Shown in pieces: positions 19,501-34,500 of a stretch of DNA of 64,000 bases. Source of the stretch: Arthrobacter sp. CJ23 (GTDB taxonomy: Bacteria; Actinomycetota; Actinomycetes; Actinomycetales; Micrococcaceae). The stretch spans positions 186,001 to 250,000 of the forward strand of contig NZ_CP102950.1 of the NCBI RefSeq assembly GCF_024741795.1, read 5' to 3'. Within the stretch, counting starts at the first letter, position 1. Each line of letters starts with the position of its first letter. The notes below the pieces were generated by a model. That model saw only the letters and a list, made by a program, of their open reading frames with translations. It was not told the DNA's origin and made no database searches. Position numbers and translations under genes: made by a program.

Positions 19501-22500
19501 CGGCAGGCGCCGTCGAATCCCGGGCCACCGCCAGCAACTCGGCGGTCCTGAAGGCCCCGGGCGTCGCCGTTGGAGCCGCCGCCATCGCCATCACCGTGGT
19601 GTTCGCGGAACTCTCCGGCCACACCTCCGCCAAGGCCACCGGCACCGTCAGCGGTGCCTCGGCCATCGACGTCGTCGCCACGGCGGCCAACACCTCGGAC
19701 GCCAGGGTGGAGCTCTACAGCGGTTCGCTCCTGGGCCTCTCCGGGGCGTGGGCGAGCTCCAAGATCACCTCCGGCGCCTACATCCTGGCCATCGCGGAAG
19801 CCGGCTCCAGCCTGGGCTCCGTGGGCGCCATCATGATCAAGGCAAGCACGCAGGGTCAAGGAAACCTGGCCACCTCCACCATCGACTCCGCCTCGGTGGC
19901 GGGCCTGGCGGACTTGAAGGCCTTCGTGGCCATCGGTGCCGTGCGGAACGAGACGCGGGCAACGCTCGACGGCGCCGTCACCGGAGCCGGCAGCCTCACC
20001 GTCCGGGCGGACTCGCACAACACGGCCTTCGCGGACATCCTCACCGGATCGGTGGCGCTGGCCTCCCTCGCCATCGGGCTCGCGGACGCGTCCGTCACCG
20101 GCGGAACCGTGGCCAGCGGCGCAGGGTCCATCGCGGCGGCCGGCGCGGACATCGGCTTCACGGCCACCAGCGTCAACCAGTCCACGGCGAAGTCCAACGT
20201 CATGACCGGCGGCATCCTGCTGGGCGTGGCCGTGGGAGCGCCGAACGCCGACATTTCGGCACCCACCCGGGCGCAATGGGACGGCACGGTCACCGCCGGC
20301 GCCAACATGACAGTGGAAGCCGACGCCACCAACACGGCCAAGTCCACCCTCAAGGTGCTCTCCACAGGACTCGGTTCCGTCACGGGCGGCGCGGCGAACG
20401 CCACCATCGCCGCAGCCACGGTGACGTCCGCGATCGTGGGCGGCACGGCAAAGATCTCCGGCCTCACCGCCAAGCTCCTCGTGTACGCACACGCAGTGAA
20501 CCGGGCCATCGCGGTGGCCGGCGGCAAGGGATTCGGCGGCATCAGCATCGGCGTCATCTTCCCGGCCGCCGTGGACCGGGCTGTCACCAAGGCCGAACTG
20601 AACGGCGACGTCGGCGCCACCCACGTGGACCCCGCCGTCGGGACCGTGGGCGACGCCGGTGCCGCGGAGGTGGAGGTCAAGGCAGTGGCCGACGACGCCA
20701 CCAAGTCCAGCGTGGACAGCCTGTCCGTTGGGCTCGTGGCCGTCTCGGCATCCACCGCCGAGGCCCGCACCGAAACCGTGGTGGCCGCGAAGTTCGGCGG
20801 CGGCAAGGTCACGGCGTCCGGCAACGTGACACTGTTCGCCCAGTCGAAGACGGACGCCGACTCCTTCGCCAGCGCGGTCTCCGGCGGCCTCATCGACATC
20901 CAGGCCGGGTTCACCGCCGAATCGCATGACAACCCGGACATCTTCGCCACCGTGACAGGCGGCTTCGTCCAGGCGGGCGGCGTCCTGTCCATCACGGCAC
21001 TGCACGGCATCATCCCCGGCAGCGTGTCCGACGGAACCATCACGGGCATCAACTGCAACGGCGCGGACACCATCTGCTTCTCCGCCGCCCACGGCATCGA
21101 CACGGGATCGATCGTCACGTACAGTGCCCCGGCCACCGGGAACCCGCTGGTGGACAACGGCACCATCCCCAACCCGTTCGCAATCGGCGGCCTGGGCGAC
21201 GGCCGCACGTACGGGGTGATCTCGGTGGACGGTACCACGCTCCGCCTCGGCGAACAGTTCGACGCCGCCAACCCCAACGATCCGGACATCCCCTACGACG
21301 GCCAGCTCATCCAGCTGGACACCGGAAGCCTGTACTTCCCCAACGGACACAACTTCCTCACGGGCGACCGCGTGGTCTACAACTGCGGAGCAGGCGGCAC
21401 GGCACTGGGCACCACGCCGGCCGGCGGGCTGGTGTGCGGCGCCTCCTACTACGTCTTCGTGGTGGACAGCTACCGGATCCGGCTCTCCACGAGCCTGCTC
21501 GACGACGACGGCTTCATCGTCCGCTCCTTCACCCCGGACGCCTCCACGCTCACGGGCGGCAACACCATCAACGTCGGCAGCCACTCCGGCCTGGTGGAAG
21601 GCCAGGGCGTGGTGTACTACGCGCCCGCAGTGGTGGAGTTCAAGAGCACGCTGATCGACATCAACACCGATGGTTCCGGCCAGCTCGAGGTGGACGGGGA
21701 CGGGAAGATCGTCCGCGACAGCGGCTGGAACACCATCTACGCCCCGTTCCATGGCTGGAGCAACGGCGACGCCGTGGTCTACACGGTCACTGACCCCTCC
21801 ATGGCGATCGGCGGCCTGGTCAACGGTGCCACGTACTACGTCCTCACCGCGGACCCCGACGGCGGCTGCCCGTTCTTCTGCCCCCTCGGAGCCAGCGGGC
21901 CGCACATGATCCGGCTGGCCACGTCCCTCTGCCACACCGGCCTGGGCACCAAGGATGTCGATCCGGGCCCGGGCGTGGACCTCCAGCCCTGCGGTGCCGG
22001 GGACATCCAGGCGATCTCGATCTCCACCATCACCAACCCCATGAACGCCAATTTCTTCAAGGCCATCATCGCCGACCACACGCTCCGCAGGGTGGGCTAC
22101 GAAACGATCGGCCTCGTTGAGGGCAACATGTACTACGTCCACCTCATCGACGACGCCGACGACGACAAGATCCAGCTGCGCGACGCCGCCGGCAACACGG
22201 TGGGCGGCCTGTCCACAAAGCTGGGATCGCACGTCCTGCGGAACCAGGGCATCGCCGTCACCGGCCCGGGCACCGGCAGCCAGCAGCTCTACATCGACCT
22301 GGCCCCGGGCACCACGATGAGCGGATCGCCGCACCAGATGATGGGCGTGGGCGGACCCGGCTCGCCGAGCGCCACAGGCGTCAACGGCGTGGTGGAAGCG
22401 ACGTCCACGGGAATCGGCGGCGGGCTGTTCCGCTTCAGCGACGTGTTCTCCGAGACGAATGTGACGATCGACCTCACGGTGGACGTCCAGTCCGGCACCC

Positions 22501-25500
22501 TCCGCGGCGGCGCAGTGGTCATCGACGGGCGCTCGTACCTGCGCACCGCGACCTCCTCGATCGGCAAGGGCGGCGGATTCCTGGGCTTCGGCGCCTCCAA
22601 CGCCTTCATGGACGCCGTCAACAACGTGGCCACCAAGCTCGCCGACGGCGCCACGGTGTTCTCCTCCACCGACGTCCAGGTGACCTCCTTCGCGATGACC
22701 AGCGCCAACGGCCACGCGGTGAACCGGACGGGCGGCCTCATCGCCGGTGCCGACACCGACGTGGACGCCGAGATCGGCTACACGGTCCGCACCGAAATCG
22801 GCGGCGACATCGTGGCCAACCGCTCGGTCCTCATCGGCGCCTCCGCAGGCTACAACGGAGTGGCCATCGCCTCTTCCGGATCCGGCGGCCTGGGCACCAA
22901 CTCGGATGCGAACGACGACAGCGGCCAGGGCGTGGGCATCGGCCGCGAACACGCCGCCACCGTTGACGCCGTGCTCCTCGGGACGGCAAGCCTCCGCGGT
23001 GCGGCCGTCCAGGTGGCTGCCGGTTCCGGTGTCCGCTGGAACATCGACCTCTCCGACGGCTCGATCGACGCAGTCAACGAGACCGTGCGGGCACTGGCCG
23101 CCTCCACCGCCGATGCCTACGCCCTCGGAGCCGACTCCGACGCCAGCGCCTACGTGAGCGTCAACGACAACGTCACCGTCACCCTCTCCGCAGCCTCCTA
23201 CGTGGAGGGCGATGCCGTGACCATCCGCGCACAGCACGCCAACCTGAACCTCACGGCCGATGCCAGCGCCAACTGCGGCTGCGGCGGCGGCGACACGGAC
23301 GCCTACGCGGAGGTCAAGTTCACCGGGGATTCCCGGGTCAACGGCGTGGACGAGTCCGTGATCCGCACGGCCGAACTGGTGGTCTCGGCACTGACGTCCT
23401 TCGACCGGCTGTACGTCCGGGCGCACCGCTCCGGCGGCTTCTTCGACGTCGGCTCCTCCGATTCCGACATCCAGTACAAGCCCAAGCGGGACATCCTGTG
23501 GGAGTCCACCGTGTACCTGCTGGGCGAACCCAACCCGGTGCTGATCGTGGACGCCACGGGCAAGATCATCGCCAAGACCTACAACGTGACGGTCCGCGCC
23601 AGCGAGTTCGGCCCCGCCCTGAACATCGGCGACACGATCGCCGGCGGCACCATTTGGATCGACCCCATCATCTACGACGAACTGCCCGCCGCCCTCTTCG
23701 AGGCCAACGCCGCCGGAAGCGCCTGCGACGACGACTGCAACGGCCTCATCCACGGCAGCCTGGGCATCTTCTACATGCAGGAGACCTGGAACTCCGTGCT
23801 GATCCGCAACAGCTCGGAGAAGTCGATCTTCCTGAAGGGCACCACGGACCCGCAGAGCGTGTCCATCAACACCCTCAACTCGCACCTGTCCACCACGCCG
23901 GAGGCCGTCATCAGCGTCTCCGTGGACAACGGCCCGCACGCACCCCCGGCCACGCAATGGTTCTGGCACGTACACCACATCTTCCCCGCCACCGACGTGG
24001 TGATCGAGAGCCTCCGGCCAACGGCGGCCACCGGCTTCAACCTCACCATCGACGGCGACATCCGCAACATCATCGGCAACACCCACCTGACAAACCAGCG
24101 CGGATCCATCCTGCGCGGTACCGACGGCGGCTCCGAAACGTTCTACAGCAACACCATCACCCTGGACTCGGAACTCGGCTCCCTCGGCACCGTCCCGAAC
24201 CCGCTGACCCTGGTCCTCTTCCAGATCTTCCACACCGGCGAGGTGGGCGTCCCGGCCGTGCTGAAGCCGGTGGCCCTCGACGCCGAAGCAGGCCAGGACC
24301 TCTACCTGGACCTCACGGTTCTCCGCCGCGACTCGCTCACCGCCAACACCGGCGCCATCAACCCCGTCATCGGCCCCGTCAAGGCCGGGCACGACGCCGT
24401 CGTGATCCTGCGGGACAGCGCGGAAGGCATCAACGGCCCCGCCATCGGCGACATCAACGTGGACATCTACACGCCGAACAACAAGCCGGCCCCGTACGGC
24501 TCCGGCAGCGTGCTCTCCTCCGTACCCACCACCTGCTTCTTCCGCCCCGACGGCCCCCTGTGCACGGGCGGCGCGGACGCCCCTGTCACCGTGGGCGGCG
24601 CGGTGGTGGCCGTGGCCTTCGGCGCCGACCTCACCCCGATCAACGCGAACTACACCTTCAGCGACATCCGGGCCGGCCACAACATCGCCATCTTCCACCC
24701 GTCCCCGGCCACCGCCATCACCATCAAGGCGTTCACCGATGTGGACGGCCAGTGGACGGACGACGAGACCGGGGCAACGCACGGCGTGACGGACGGCTCC
24801 GGCAAGATCGACGTCCTCAACAACGGCAACATCTGGGTGATCGAACAAAGCGGCAAGGGCGATCTGCGGGTGGGCCACATCCACTCCACCGGCCTCTGCA
24901 CCGGCGCCGCGGCGCTGTGCGCCAACCCGATCCCCGCGGACGTCCGGCTCGATTCGCCGCGCAGGATCCTCGACGCCGAACTGGACAGCGGCGTGCTGGA
25001 CACCGACGACGACGGCATCCTGGTGGACGCCTACGACCTCGATGTCAGCGGCGTCCAGAACGGCGTGGACGTCACCGGCCGCAACATCACCCTCACCGCC
25101 GGCGACAACGGCCTGGGCGAGGCCGGCAGCGTCTCCGGCACCGGCGGCATCGGCCTCCCGGACAACTTCCTGGAGATCCAGGCGGACGCCGTGGGCGGCT
25201 TCCCGGACGTTGCGAAGGGCCTGCTGAACGCCCACGACCTCGCGGCCGACGACGACAAGACCCTGGGCATCTACCTCGACCAGGTGGCCGGGGACCTGCG
25301 GATCGGCGTCGTGGAAACCGCCGGCGATGACAGCCTCAGCACCGGCAATGTCTCGCTGCGCAGCCGGGCAGGCTCCATCATCGACGGCGCCGCGAACGGT
25401 GCCGGGGACGCCGCTGCTGACGTGCTGGGCCAGACGATCGACATCGACGCCCACGGCGGCTCGATTGGCACCGCGGCCAAGGACCTGGACATCGATTCGC

Positions 25501-28500
25501 TCCGCGGTTCGCCGTTCGCCTGCACCAACGCCAACTGCGCCAACAACACCGGGCTGCTGAACAACGGGACCTCCGACGCCGGCCTCGCCGCCGCCGCGGA
25601 CGACGTCGCCCTGGAGGCCGGCACCGGCATCTACCTCACGGAAACGGACGCGTACCTGCGGCTGCTCCTGGCCCACGCGGTCACCGGCAACATCCGCATC
25701 ACGGTCCGGGAAAGCGCGGAACTGGACGAGGACCTGTTCCTGATCCGCAACGGCAGCGCCAACTTCGCCGAGGACAACACCACCGTCCCCGGCAACGACG
25801 CCGACCATCTCCGCAGCGTCCCCGTGGGCACCGTCTTCGCCGAGACCGGCAGCGTGGACCTGCGTGTCGGCGACGACCTCACCTTCCACCAGAACACCCA
25901 GGTCCTGGCCAACCTCGGCATCGACGTCCGCGGCGACTTCGGCAACGCGGACACCGGCGGCACGCTGGCCGTCCCGGACCCGGAATACGGCAGCAGCATG
26001 ATCCTGCGCGGCCGCATCATCGCCGATTGCGTCGTCACCGCCGGTGATGCCACCGGCGACCCCATGGGCAGCTGCGCCCCCAGCGCCGCCAACCCCGCCG
26101 CGGACCGCCAGACACACATCTGGGGCGGCTCCGACGTCGACCTCATCCAGCTCGGCGATCCCTCCGGACTGGACCTGGCACAGACCACCAACCCGGCCCT
26201 GAACAAGGAACAGCTGGGCGACGCCGGCTACATCTTCCTCGGCTCCAAGACCACGGTCCACGGCAACGCCACCGCCGCTTCCGGCACCGCCGACGGCGAG
26301 GACCGCATCACCGTCTGGTACCTGCAGTCCATGGACGTCGTCACCAGCCCCACCGGCCTCGCTGATCCTGCCCTGACGGGCACCGGCGCCGGGCACACCC
26401 TGACCCTGGACGGCCAGGGCGAGTCCGACCACTACGCCGTCTACACCAACGGCAGCCACGGCAATGTCCGCAACTACGTCATCAACGTCCTGGACACGGG
26501 CGCCCCGGATGCCGGCGTGGACGAGCTCGCCATCTACGGCTACAACAACACCGCGGCCGCCTACAACGGCTACCTGCCCGGCACCACCAGCAACGCGGCC
26601 ACGGACGACATCTTCCTGCTGCGGGCCCTGAAGTGCATCGACAACGAGAGCCCGTTCACGCTCAGCGCCGGCGTGCCCAGCGGCTGCCTCAGCCCCACGG
26701 AGACGGCGGACCACCCGGCGTTCGTGGCCCTGCTGGCCGGCAGCCTCGCAGCGGACGGCGGCATCGGCTCCTACCGCGACCGGATCGCCGGCAACGAGCC
26801 CAGCGCCCTGGTCCAGCGGATCAACTACGACACCGCGCTCAACGGCCGCATCACGGTGTTCGGCGAGGGCGGCAACGACGCCTTCTACGTGGACGACACC
26901 TCCGCTACCATCACCCTGGACGGCGGCGCCGGCAACGACGTCTTCCAGATCGGCCAGATCTTCGGCACCCAGCGCGACGGGCAGAACGCGCCCGACGGCG
27001 GCGCCCTCCTTCCGGCGGACACCTTCCCGGCGCTGGTGCCCACCACGCGCGGCTGGCTCACCCCCGGCGCCCACGCCCCGCTGCTGGCCACCGGCGGTAC
27101 CGGCAACGACCAGTTCACCGTGTACTCGAACCAGGCCGAGATCCAGCTCAACGGCGACGACAACAACGACATCTTCATCGTCCGGGCCTTCGCCATCGCA
27201 GCGGTCTGCGACACCGACGCGGACAGCATCGCCGGCTGCGGGCTCAGCGACGTCACGTTCGTGCCCGCCGGCGGCACCTTCCCCACCACGGTGGCGTTCG
27301 GCTCCTGCGTCATCAGCGGCAGCTACACCCGCTACGACCGCAACGGGGACGGCGTCTGCAACAACGCCGATGCCCACACCACCTTCAACCACCTGGCCGG
27401 CTCCAACATCGACCTCGACAACACCATGTGGGAAGACGACATCATCCCGCTGGACGCCAACGGCGTGGCCGTGCCCGTGATCGGCCTGGGCTTCTCCACC
27501 TCCCGCCCGCTGGACATCCGGTCCGGCGGCGGCGAGGACGAGGTCCAGTACAACGTCAACGCCCCCGTCAACGTGGACGGCGGCACCGGATTCGACAAGC
27601 TGGTCATCCTGGGCACCGAGTTCGCGGACGATTTCGCCATCACGGACAAGGGCATCTTCGGGGCGGGCCTGAACGTCAAATACACCACCATCGAAGTAGT
27701 GGAAGTGGACGGCCTGGAAGGCGACGACCAGTTCTTCGTCCAGTCCACCGCCTACGGGGTGGCTTACCGGATCATCGGCGGCCTCGGCTCGGACATGATC
27801 AGCGTGACCGGCGACGTCACCGCGGACATCGTCACCCGCGAACTCGAGGGCCTCAGCGGCGCCGTGGACCACATCGTCACCTCGCCCACCGACCCCGGCT
27901 ACGACGGCCTCACCGCCGACGGCGTGCCGTACAACCTGGCCACCCAGGACCGCGGCATCGTGGTGATCCGCGAGGGCACCGGCGGCACCCGGGTCCGCGA
28001 AGGCGGGGCCGGAACGGACGTCATCAAGAGCTACGCGTACTACACCGTGGAACTCGCGGTGGCCCCGACGTCGAACGTGTACGTCACTGTCTCCGCCGCC
28101 TTCCCGCCGTCGCAGGAAGCCGACGGCAGCCTCATCAACCCGGCCCCGCTGCCCAACGGCCTGGGCGACACCGTGTGGCTGTGCGTGGGGACCGCGGACA
28201 CGCAGTGCGACGAATTCGCCGAGTTCCAGCGCCACTACGTGGTCAACGGCGCGGTGGTGGACGAGAACGGCCGGGCCGTCACCCTTACCTTTACCAACGG
28301 CACCTGGAACGTGCCGCAGCGCGTGTACCTCTGGGCGGTGGACGATCCCCGGGCCGAGGGCGACCGCACCGTGGTCCTCCAGCACAGCGTGATCAGCCAG
28401 GACGCGCGCTTCCACCGGGCAGCCGTCCGCCAGGTCAACGCCCTGGTCTACGACAACGACACCCCCGGCGTGTACGTCACCGAGGTGGAACCCGGCGGCG

Positions 28501-31500
28501 CCGCCCTGGACGGCCGCACCCTGGTCATCGAAGGCAGCGCCCTGACGCAGCGCACCGACGACCTCCTGCTCACCCTGGCCAAGGCACCCGCCGCCGGCGA
28601 CACCATCTGGGTGAAGATCTGGATGGACGCGGACAGCCAGCGCCTCATCCAGCTCGACTTCAGCCTGGTCCCGGCCGGCCGCTGGCTCGCCTTCTCCGAC
28701 GGCAACGGCGGCACCTACTACTCGGTCAGCTTCAACGCCGGCAACTGGAACGTCCCGCTGCGGATCGTGGTCAACGCCCGCCCCAACAGCGATCCCGGCG
28801 ACCCGCTGACGGCAGTCATCAACTACGAACTCGACACCCTGCTCACCGCCCCTGCGGCGGCGGCCGCCTACCCGTTCCCGAACCTGCGCAGCGGGCTGCA
28901 GCGCACCGACGTGCTGGTGTACGACGACGAGACCCCCAATGTGGTCAGCATCCCCACCGGCACGGACACCGTGGTGATCCAATGCGGCAACACCGCCTGC
29001 ACCATCCCCGGCGGGACCGACGGCTACACGATCAGGCTGACAAAGGCCCCCAACGGGGACGTGCGGATCGCGCTGATCCCGGACGGCCTGGTGGACGTGG
29101 TGTCCGTTGGCGGCACCGCAGTGACCCCGGCCGACTACCAGGTGATCGGCGGCGACATCCCGGCCCGTGCCTTCCTGGGGGCCCTCGCGATCGCCGGATC
29201 CACCATCAGCCGGGCCAACGGCAGCGACCTTGGCAGCTTCAGCGACGAAGGCTTCGCGGCCGGGCAACGCATCACCATCTCCGGCTGCGGCGCCACCATC
29301 TTCACCATCCTGTCCGTCGCCCTGGACGGCAAGAGCATGGTCCTGTCCTCCGCCCCGGCCTGCGCGGGCGGCACGGGCACCAGCATCAACCGGCTGACCC
29401 GCTCCGGAGTGTGGGACGGCACCGCCACCACGGAATTCGTGGACGGCGCCTGGCGCCTGGTCCGGCCGATTGCCGGCCCCACCGGCGGCAGCTGGCTCGC
29501 CGACGGCTTCAGCGAAGGCCAGTGGGTGGAGATCTGCCAGGCCGGCAGCTGCATCCGGGCCAAGATCGCCGTCATCCGCGGCGACAACGCCGGGCACGAC
29601 GAGAAACTGGAACTCCGTGACTTCCTGCTCAGCGGCGACTCCCTGGCCGGCTTCGGCGCCGGAGCGTTCACCGTGGTGCGGATCGCCGCCGTCGCCACCT
29701 TCAATGCCGCAAACTGGTACCAGGAACGGTTCATCGAACTCGAGGCTGACATCGCCTACGAGCAGCCGCTACAGCGGCAGGGCGTGAAGATCTTCCCGGT
29801 CAGCCAGCACCTCGTGTCCCGGCTGCGCGGCCCGCTCGCCGTGGAAGGCGGCGTCACCGGCGCCGACCGCTCGCTCCAGCTGGGCCTCAAACTCCCGGGT
29901 GAACAGGACGGCCCGCTCTTCGCGATCGCCACGCAGGCGCCGGAGAGCAAGCAGATTGACATCCTGAACATCTACAACGACTCCTCCCAGGCCAACGGCC
30001 GCGGCGTCATGAACAGCACCTCCATCAAGGGCTTCAACATGGCCAAGGACCTGGACTTCGGCGCCGCGTACGGCGGAGCCGAAGGACAGACCTTCGGCGA
30101 ACCGCAGGTGTTCCCGGGCGGCATCAGCTACGGCACGGTCCAATTTGTGGACGGCCAGTTCGTCAGCAACGATGCAAAGTCCACCATCGAGATCTTCAAC
30201 CTCATGCTCGGCTACGGCAACGACCGCCTGGACATCCAGGGCACCCTGCAGCCGGACGACGCCGTGAAGCTCACCGGCACCGTGGTGCTGGCAGCCTCCG
30301 CCGGCCAGTTCGGGTCCACGCACCGCCTCAGCCGCCCCGCACCGTTCGACTGGAAGGCCCAGGGCTTCCTGATCGGCCAGCCGGTGACCATCAGCGGACT
30401 CGCCGGCACCTGGAAGGTGGTGGGCTTCGGCGACGACGATCCCATGGACACCACGGACAACACCGTGATGTACCTGCTGCAGCTCTCCGGCACCGTCGCA
30501 GGTGCCTCCACCGCCCTGCGGACCGTCATCGCGGCGGACGTGCCGGTCACCTTCACCGGCGCCGTCACCACGGTCCCCAATGCCCAGAACGACGGCGGCA
30601 CGGTCACCCGGGCGGGCGGCAGCTGGATCGCCGACGGCTTCGTGGCAGGCCAGCTGGTCATGATCCAGGGCGTCACGGGAGCCTGGCGGCTCACCGCGGT
30701 GAGCGCACTGACGCTGACCCTGGCCCGCGGGGACGCCCTGCCGGCCCTCAGCGGCAGCTACAACGTCTTCGTGCCCGGACCGCACGGCGGCCTGACCACC
30801 GTGCACGGCGGCGGCAACTCGTTCATGCAAAACGTCTTCGAGATGGAACGCTCCGCACCGGGCGTTGGCAACGGCGTCGGCGCCCCTGCGGGCACGGGCC
30901 TGGTCCTCACCCGCCAGGACGGCCTGCCCTGGGGCCTCACGAGCTACCTGCCCGGCAGCGGCTACTTCGCCCTCGATCCCTACGGACACGGCCCGCAGCA
31001 CATCCAGCTGGCAGGGGAGTCCTTCACCCGCATGATCCTGGGCTTCGGCAACGCCGCCTGCCCCTTCGAGGATCCGTTCCCGCACTGCGGCGAAGGCTCG
31101 GTCATGTACCTCTCCGGCCCGGTCTACGGCGGCCCCACCGCCGTGCTGCCCACCGACGTCCACGTGGCCAAGCCCGTGGCGCTGACCGCCAGCGGCACCA
31201 TGCAGCTGCACACCGACTACCTGCTCCGCACGGACGGCGGCTCCTTCCTGGCCGACGGCTTCAAGGTGGGCATGCAGGTCCGCATCAGCGGCCTGGCCGG
31301 CCCGTTCACCATCAAGGCGCTCACGGCCAGCACCATGACCTTCTGGAACGCGGCACTGCAGCCCACCGTCCACCTCAATGCGGCCGGCGTGGCCATCTGG
31401 GATGCGCCGGCCTTCACCGTCACCGGCTACGACGCCACCCGCGACGGCGGCCTGCTCATCGGCGGCGACGTGATCACCGTCTGCAACATCGTCAACCCCA

Positions 31501-34500
31501 TAGACGGCGTCCCCTGCGATCTGAACGCCACGGCCGGCCCCGGCTCGCCCCTGGTGGTCTACGGCGACACCAGCCAGGACGGCGTCTGGTACTCAGGCCG
31601 CCCCTACGACGTGCTGGGCATGGAGTTCGGCCCCAAGCCCTTCGACCCCTTCGTCCACATCCCCGATGCGGAGAACGAGGACGACGAGTGGATGCTGGGC
31701 CTGGCCAACTGGTACGACTACGCCGGCAACGACGTCATCGACGCCTCCGGCCTCTTCGCCCACCTCACCGCGGCCCAGCTGCCCACGGTCGGCTTCACGG
31801 CCTTCGGCGGACTCGGCGACGACCTCATCATCGGCAGCCAGGCGGGCGACCACCTGGCCGGCGGCTCGGGCGACGACGAAATCCGCGGCCTCCGCGGCGT
31901 GGACCACATCTACGGTGACTCGGGCGTCAACGTGAACGTCTTCACCCGGGCGCTGGACATCGCCGTCGTCGACCAGAGCCCCCGCCCCTCGGTGACCGGG
32001 GCGGGCTTCCTGAACAACGGCACCACCATCCAGCCGTACGCCTCCCCTGTGCGCGACGACCTCCTGATGGCCGGCCGCGACCTGCTCTTCGGCGAGGGCG
32101 CCGGCACTGTCGGCTCCGCCCCGGAAAGCGCCTACGACGACATCATCTTCGGCGACCACGGCGCCATCCTGCAGAACGTCGCGGACCCGAACGAACCCGA
32201 CGCCCGCCTGCAGAAGATCCAGACGACGGCGCTCGCCACCGTCCTGGCCGTGGAGTCCCGGAACCTGCAGCGCGGCGCGGACGACACCATCTTCGGCAAC
32301 CTCGGCCGCGACCTCATCATCGGCGGCGCCGGGCACGACATGGCCGACGGCGACGAAGCCGACGACCTCGTCCTGGGCGACAACGCCTACCTGCTGCGGA
32401 CCGACTTCCTCAGCTACCACTTCCAGACCCTCTGCGGCACGCTCCTGTACAGCCGATCGGACCAGGCCAACGCCTGCGTCGGTGCGGTCAACCAGGACAA
32501 CAGCGGACTCCTCCTGGTGGACGGCACGCCGCGCGCCTACCGCGATCCGGACGGGGCGCCCTGGTGGGCCGAATACGACGTCACCAACCTCTTCCACGAC
32601 TTCGCCTCGGACCAGGGCAGCAAGTGGGCAGGCAGCAACGGCCACGACTACCTGGCCGGCAGCCAGGGCCACGACGTGATCCTCGGCCAGCTCGGCAACG
32701 ACGTCATCCAGGGCGACGGCGGCATTGAACTGGCCTTCGCCCGCATGGTGGACGACGCCACCCTCAGCTACCACGTGGGCGCCTCCCGCACCCCGCTGGG
32801 CTGCACCGGAACCCCCGGCAACGTGGTCTGCGACTTCACCGGGGTGCTCACGGTCATCGCCTCCTTCGAGGCGGCCAGCGACGGCGAGGACTACCTCGAG
32901 GGCAACGCCGGCAACGACGTGGTGTTCGGCGGGCTGGGCCAGGACGACATCGTGGGCGGCAGCAGCGACTTCTTCTCCCTCACCACCCCGGAGCTCCGGC
33001 CCGACGGCCTGCCGTTCCCGGCCCTGGCCTACCTGCCGGGCGATGACCGCGGCGCGGACCTCCTGTTCGGCGGCGCCGGCACGCAGATCGCCATCAACAA
33101 CCAGGTGAGCGGCATCGCAGGAACCCCCGGCCTGGCCGGCGGCATCCTGGCGGACAACACGCTCCCCGCCAACATGCACGCACGCGACGCGGACACCATC
33201 GTGGCGGACAACGGCCGGATCATCCGGATCGTGGGCGTCAACCACACGGACATCAACCCGTCCGGGGTGGCCGGCGCGGCCAACTACGTGACCTTCAACT
33301 ACGACAACTACGGAACTGGCCCTGTTTCGCTGAAACTAGTTGTCCGCGGCGTCCACCTGCTCGACTACACCCCGGGCGGACCGGACTTCGTCCCCGCCAA
33401 CTTCGGCCAGGGCGCAGGCAGCAGCTGCAACGGTTCGCCCACGCAACCCACCTGCTCGCTGATCCTGGACACCGCCACCGGCACCTGGAAGTACCTGCAG
33501 ATCGGCGGCCGCGACGAGGTCCACGGCGAATCCGGCGACGACACCGTCCACACCGGGGCCGACCACGACGCCATCTACGGCGATGCGCAGGACGATGACC
33601 TGATCGGCGGCTGGGGCAACGACTGGATCTCCGGCGGCACCGGCACGGACGGCATCCTGGGCGACGACGGCAGGATCTTCACCAGCCGCAACACCGGCTG
33701 CTCCACCGCCTCCAGCGCCGTGTGCACGCAGCTGAGCGAGCCGCTCTACGGCGTCTACAAGTTCCGCACCGTGGACCCGGATACGCGCACCAGCGAAGGG
33801 GATGTGCTCAACGAGTTCATCTACACCCCGGGCCAGGTGCAGACGGCCACCATCAACGTTGCGGGCCAGCTGGCCAAGGCCGTGGACCTCACCCCGTACA
33901 ACCTGGGCGACAACGTCAACGCCAGCCAGCACCACGTGGCGGACCAGCCCCTGTTTGACGCGAACAACTCGGACGACATCATCTTCGGCGGCTGGGGCGG
34001 CGACTTCATCCACGGCGGCGCCGGTGACGACGCCATCTCCGGATCGGAAGCGCTCAGCACCTCCTACGCCCAGCACTTCGACGCCAACGGCAACCCCGTG
34101 GGCCTGGAACTGATCGACTTCCTGCACCCCTACAACCCGGGCGATGTGCTGCACTTCGGCGCCGACACGAACGCCTGGCACAGCAACAACCACAACATGG
34201 GCCGGCTGGGCGAGTTCCTCCTCTACGACGAATACGATCCCCGCCGGGTGGTCCTGTTCAACACGGACGGCAGCGTCTGGAAGGGCGCCACCCCGCCGTG
34301 GACCCGCCAGTTCTTCCTGAACAACGACGCCGCCTCCGGCAACTGGGTGACGGCCTGCATCGCCGTCGACAACCAGGGCAACTGCACCGGAACCATCACC
34401 AACCAGCCGTCCGACGGCGACGATGCGATCTTCGGGGACCTCGGCAACGACTGGTCCGTGGGCGGCACCGGCAAGGACACCATCTGGGCCGGCTGGGGCA

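Larger units (their letters stand above)
9121..21020 (+). repeat. Glycine/alanine/threonine-rich beta-repeat region of the giant protein
   Basis: Nearly 4,000 residues built from diverged repeats. The recurring core is [ST]VG[IV][GA]A[SAG][VLF]A[LI]N[VIL]V followed by T-x-A-x-[IVL], for example SVGIGASVAISVI, NLGVAGAFALNIV, TVGIGAAFALNLV and SVGIAGALALNIL. Cores recur about every 75-95 residues with 'TATGAI...A' strands between. This resembles beta-solenoid adhesin repeats. DNA identity between copies is low, so the expansion is old. Confidence 0.8.

Noticed and set aside
11772..29597. An antisense open frame of about 5,940 codons opposite the giant gene
   Set aside because: It is exactly the by-product expected when GC-rich Ala/Gly/Thr codons are read backwards: Gly/Ala/Val/His/Arg/Asp-rich, no recognisable domain and no believable ribosome site. 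The plus-strand frame has signal peptide and domains.
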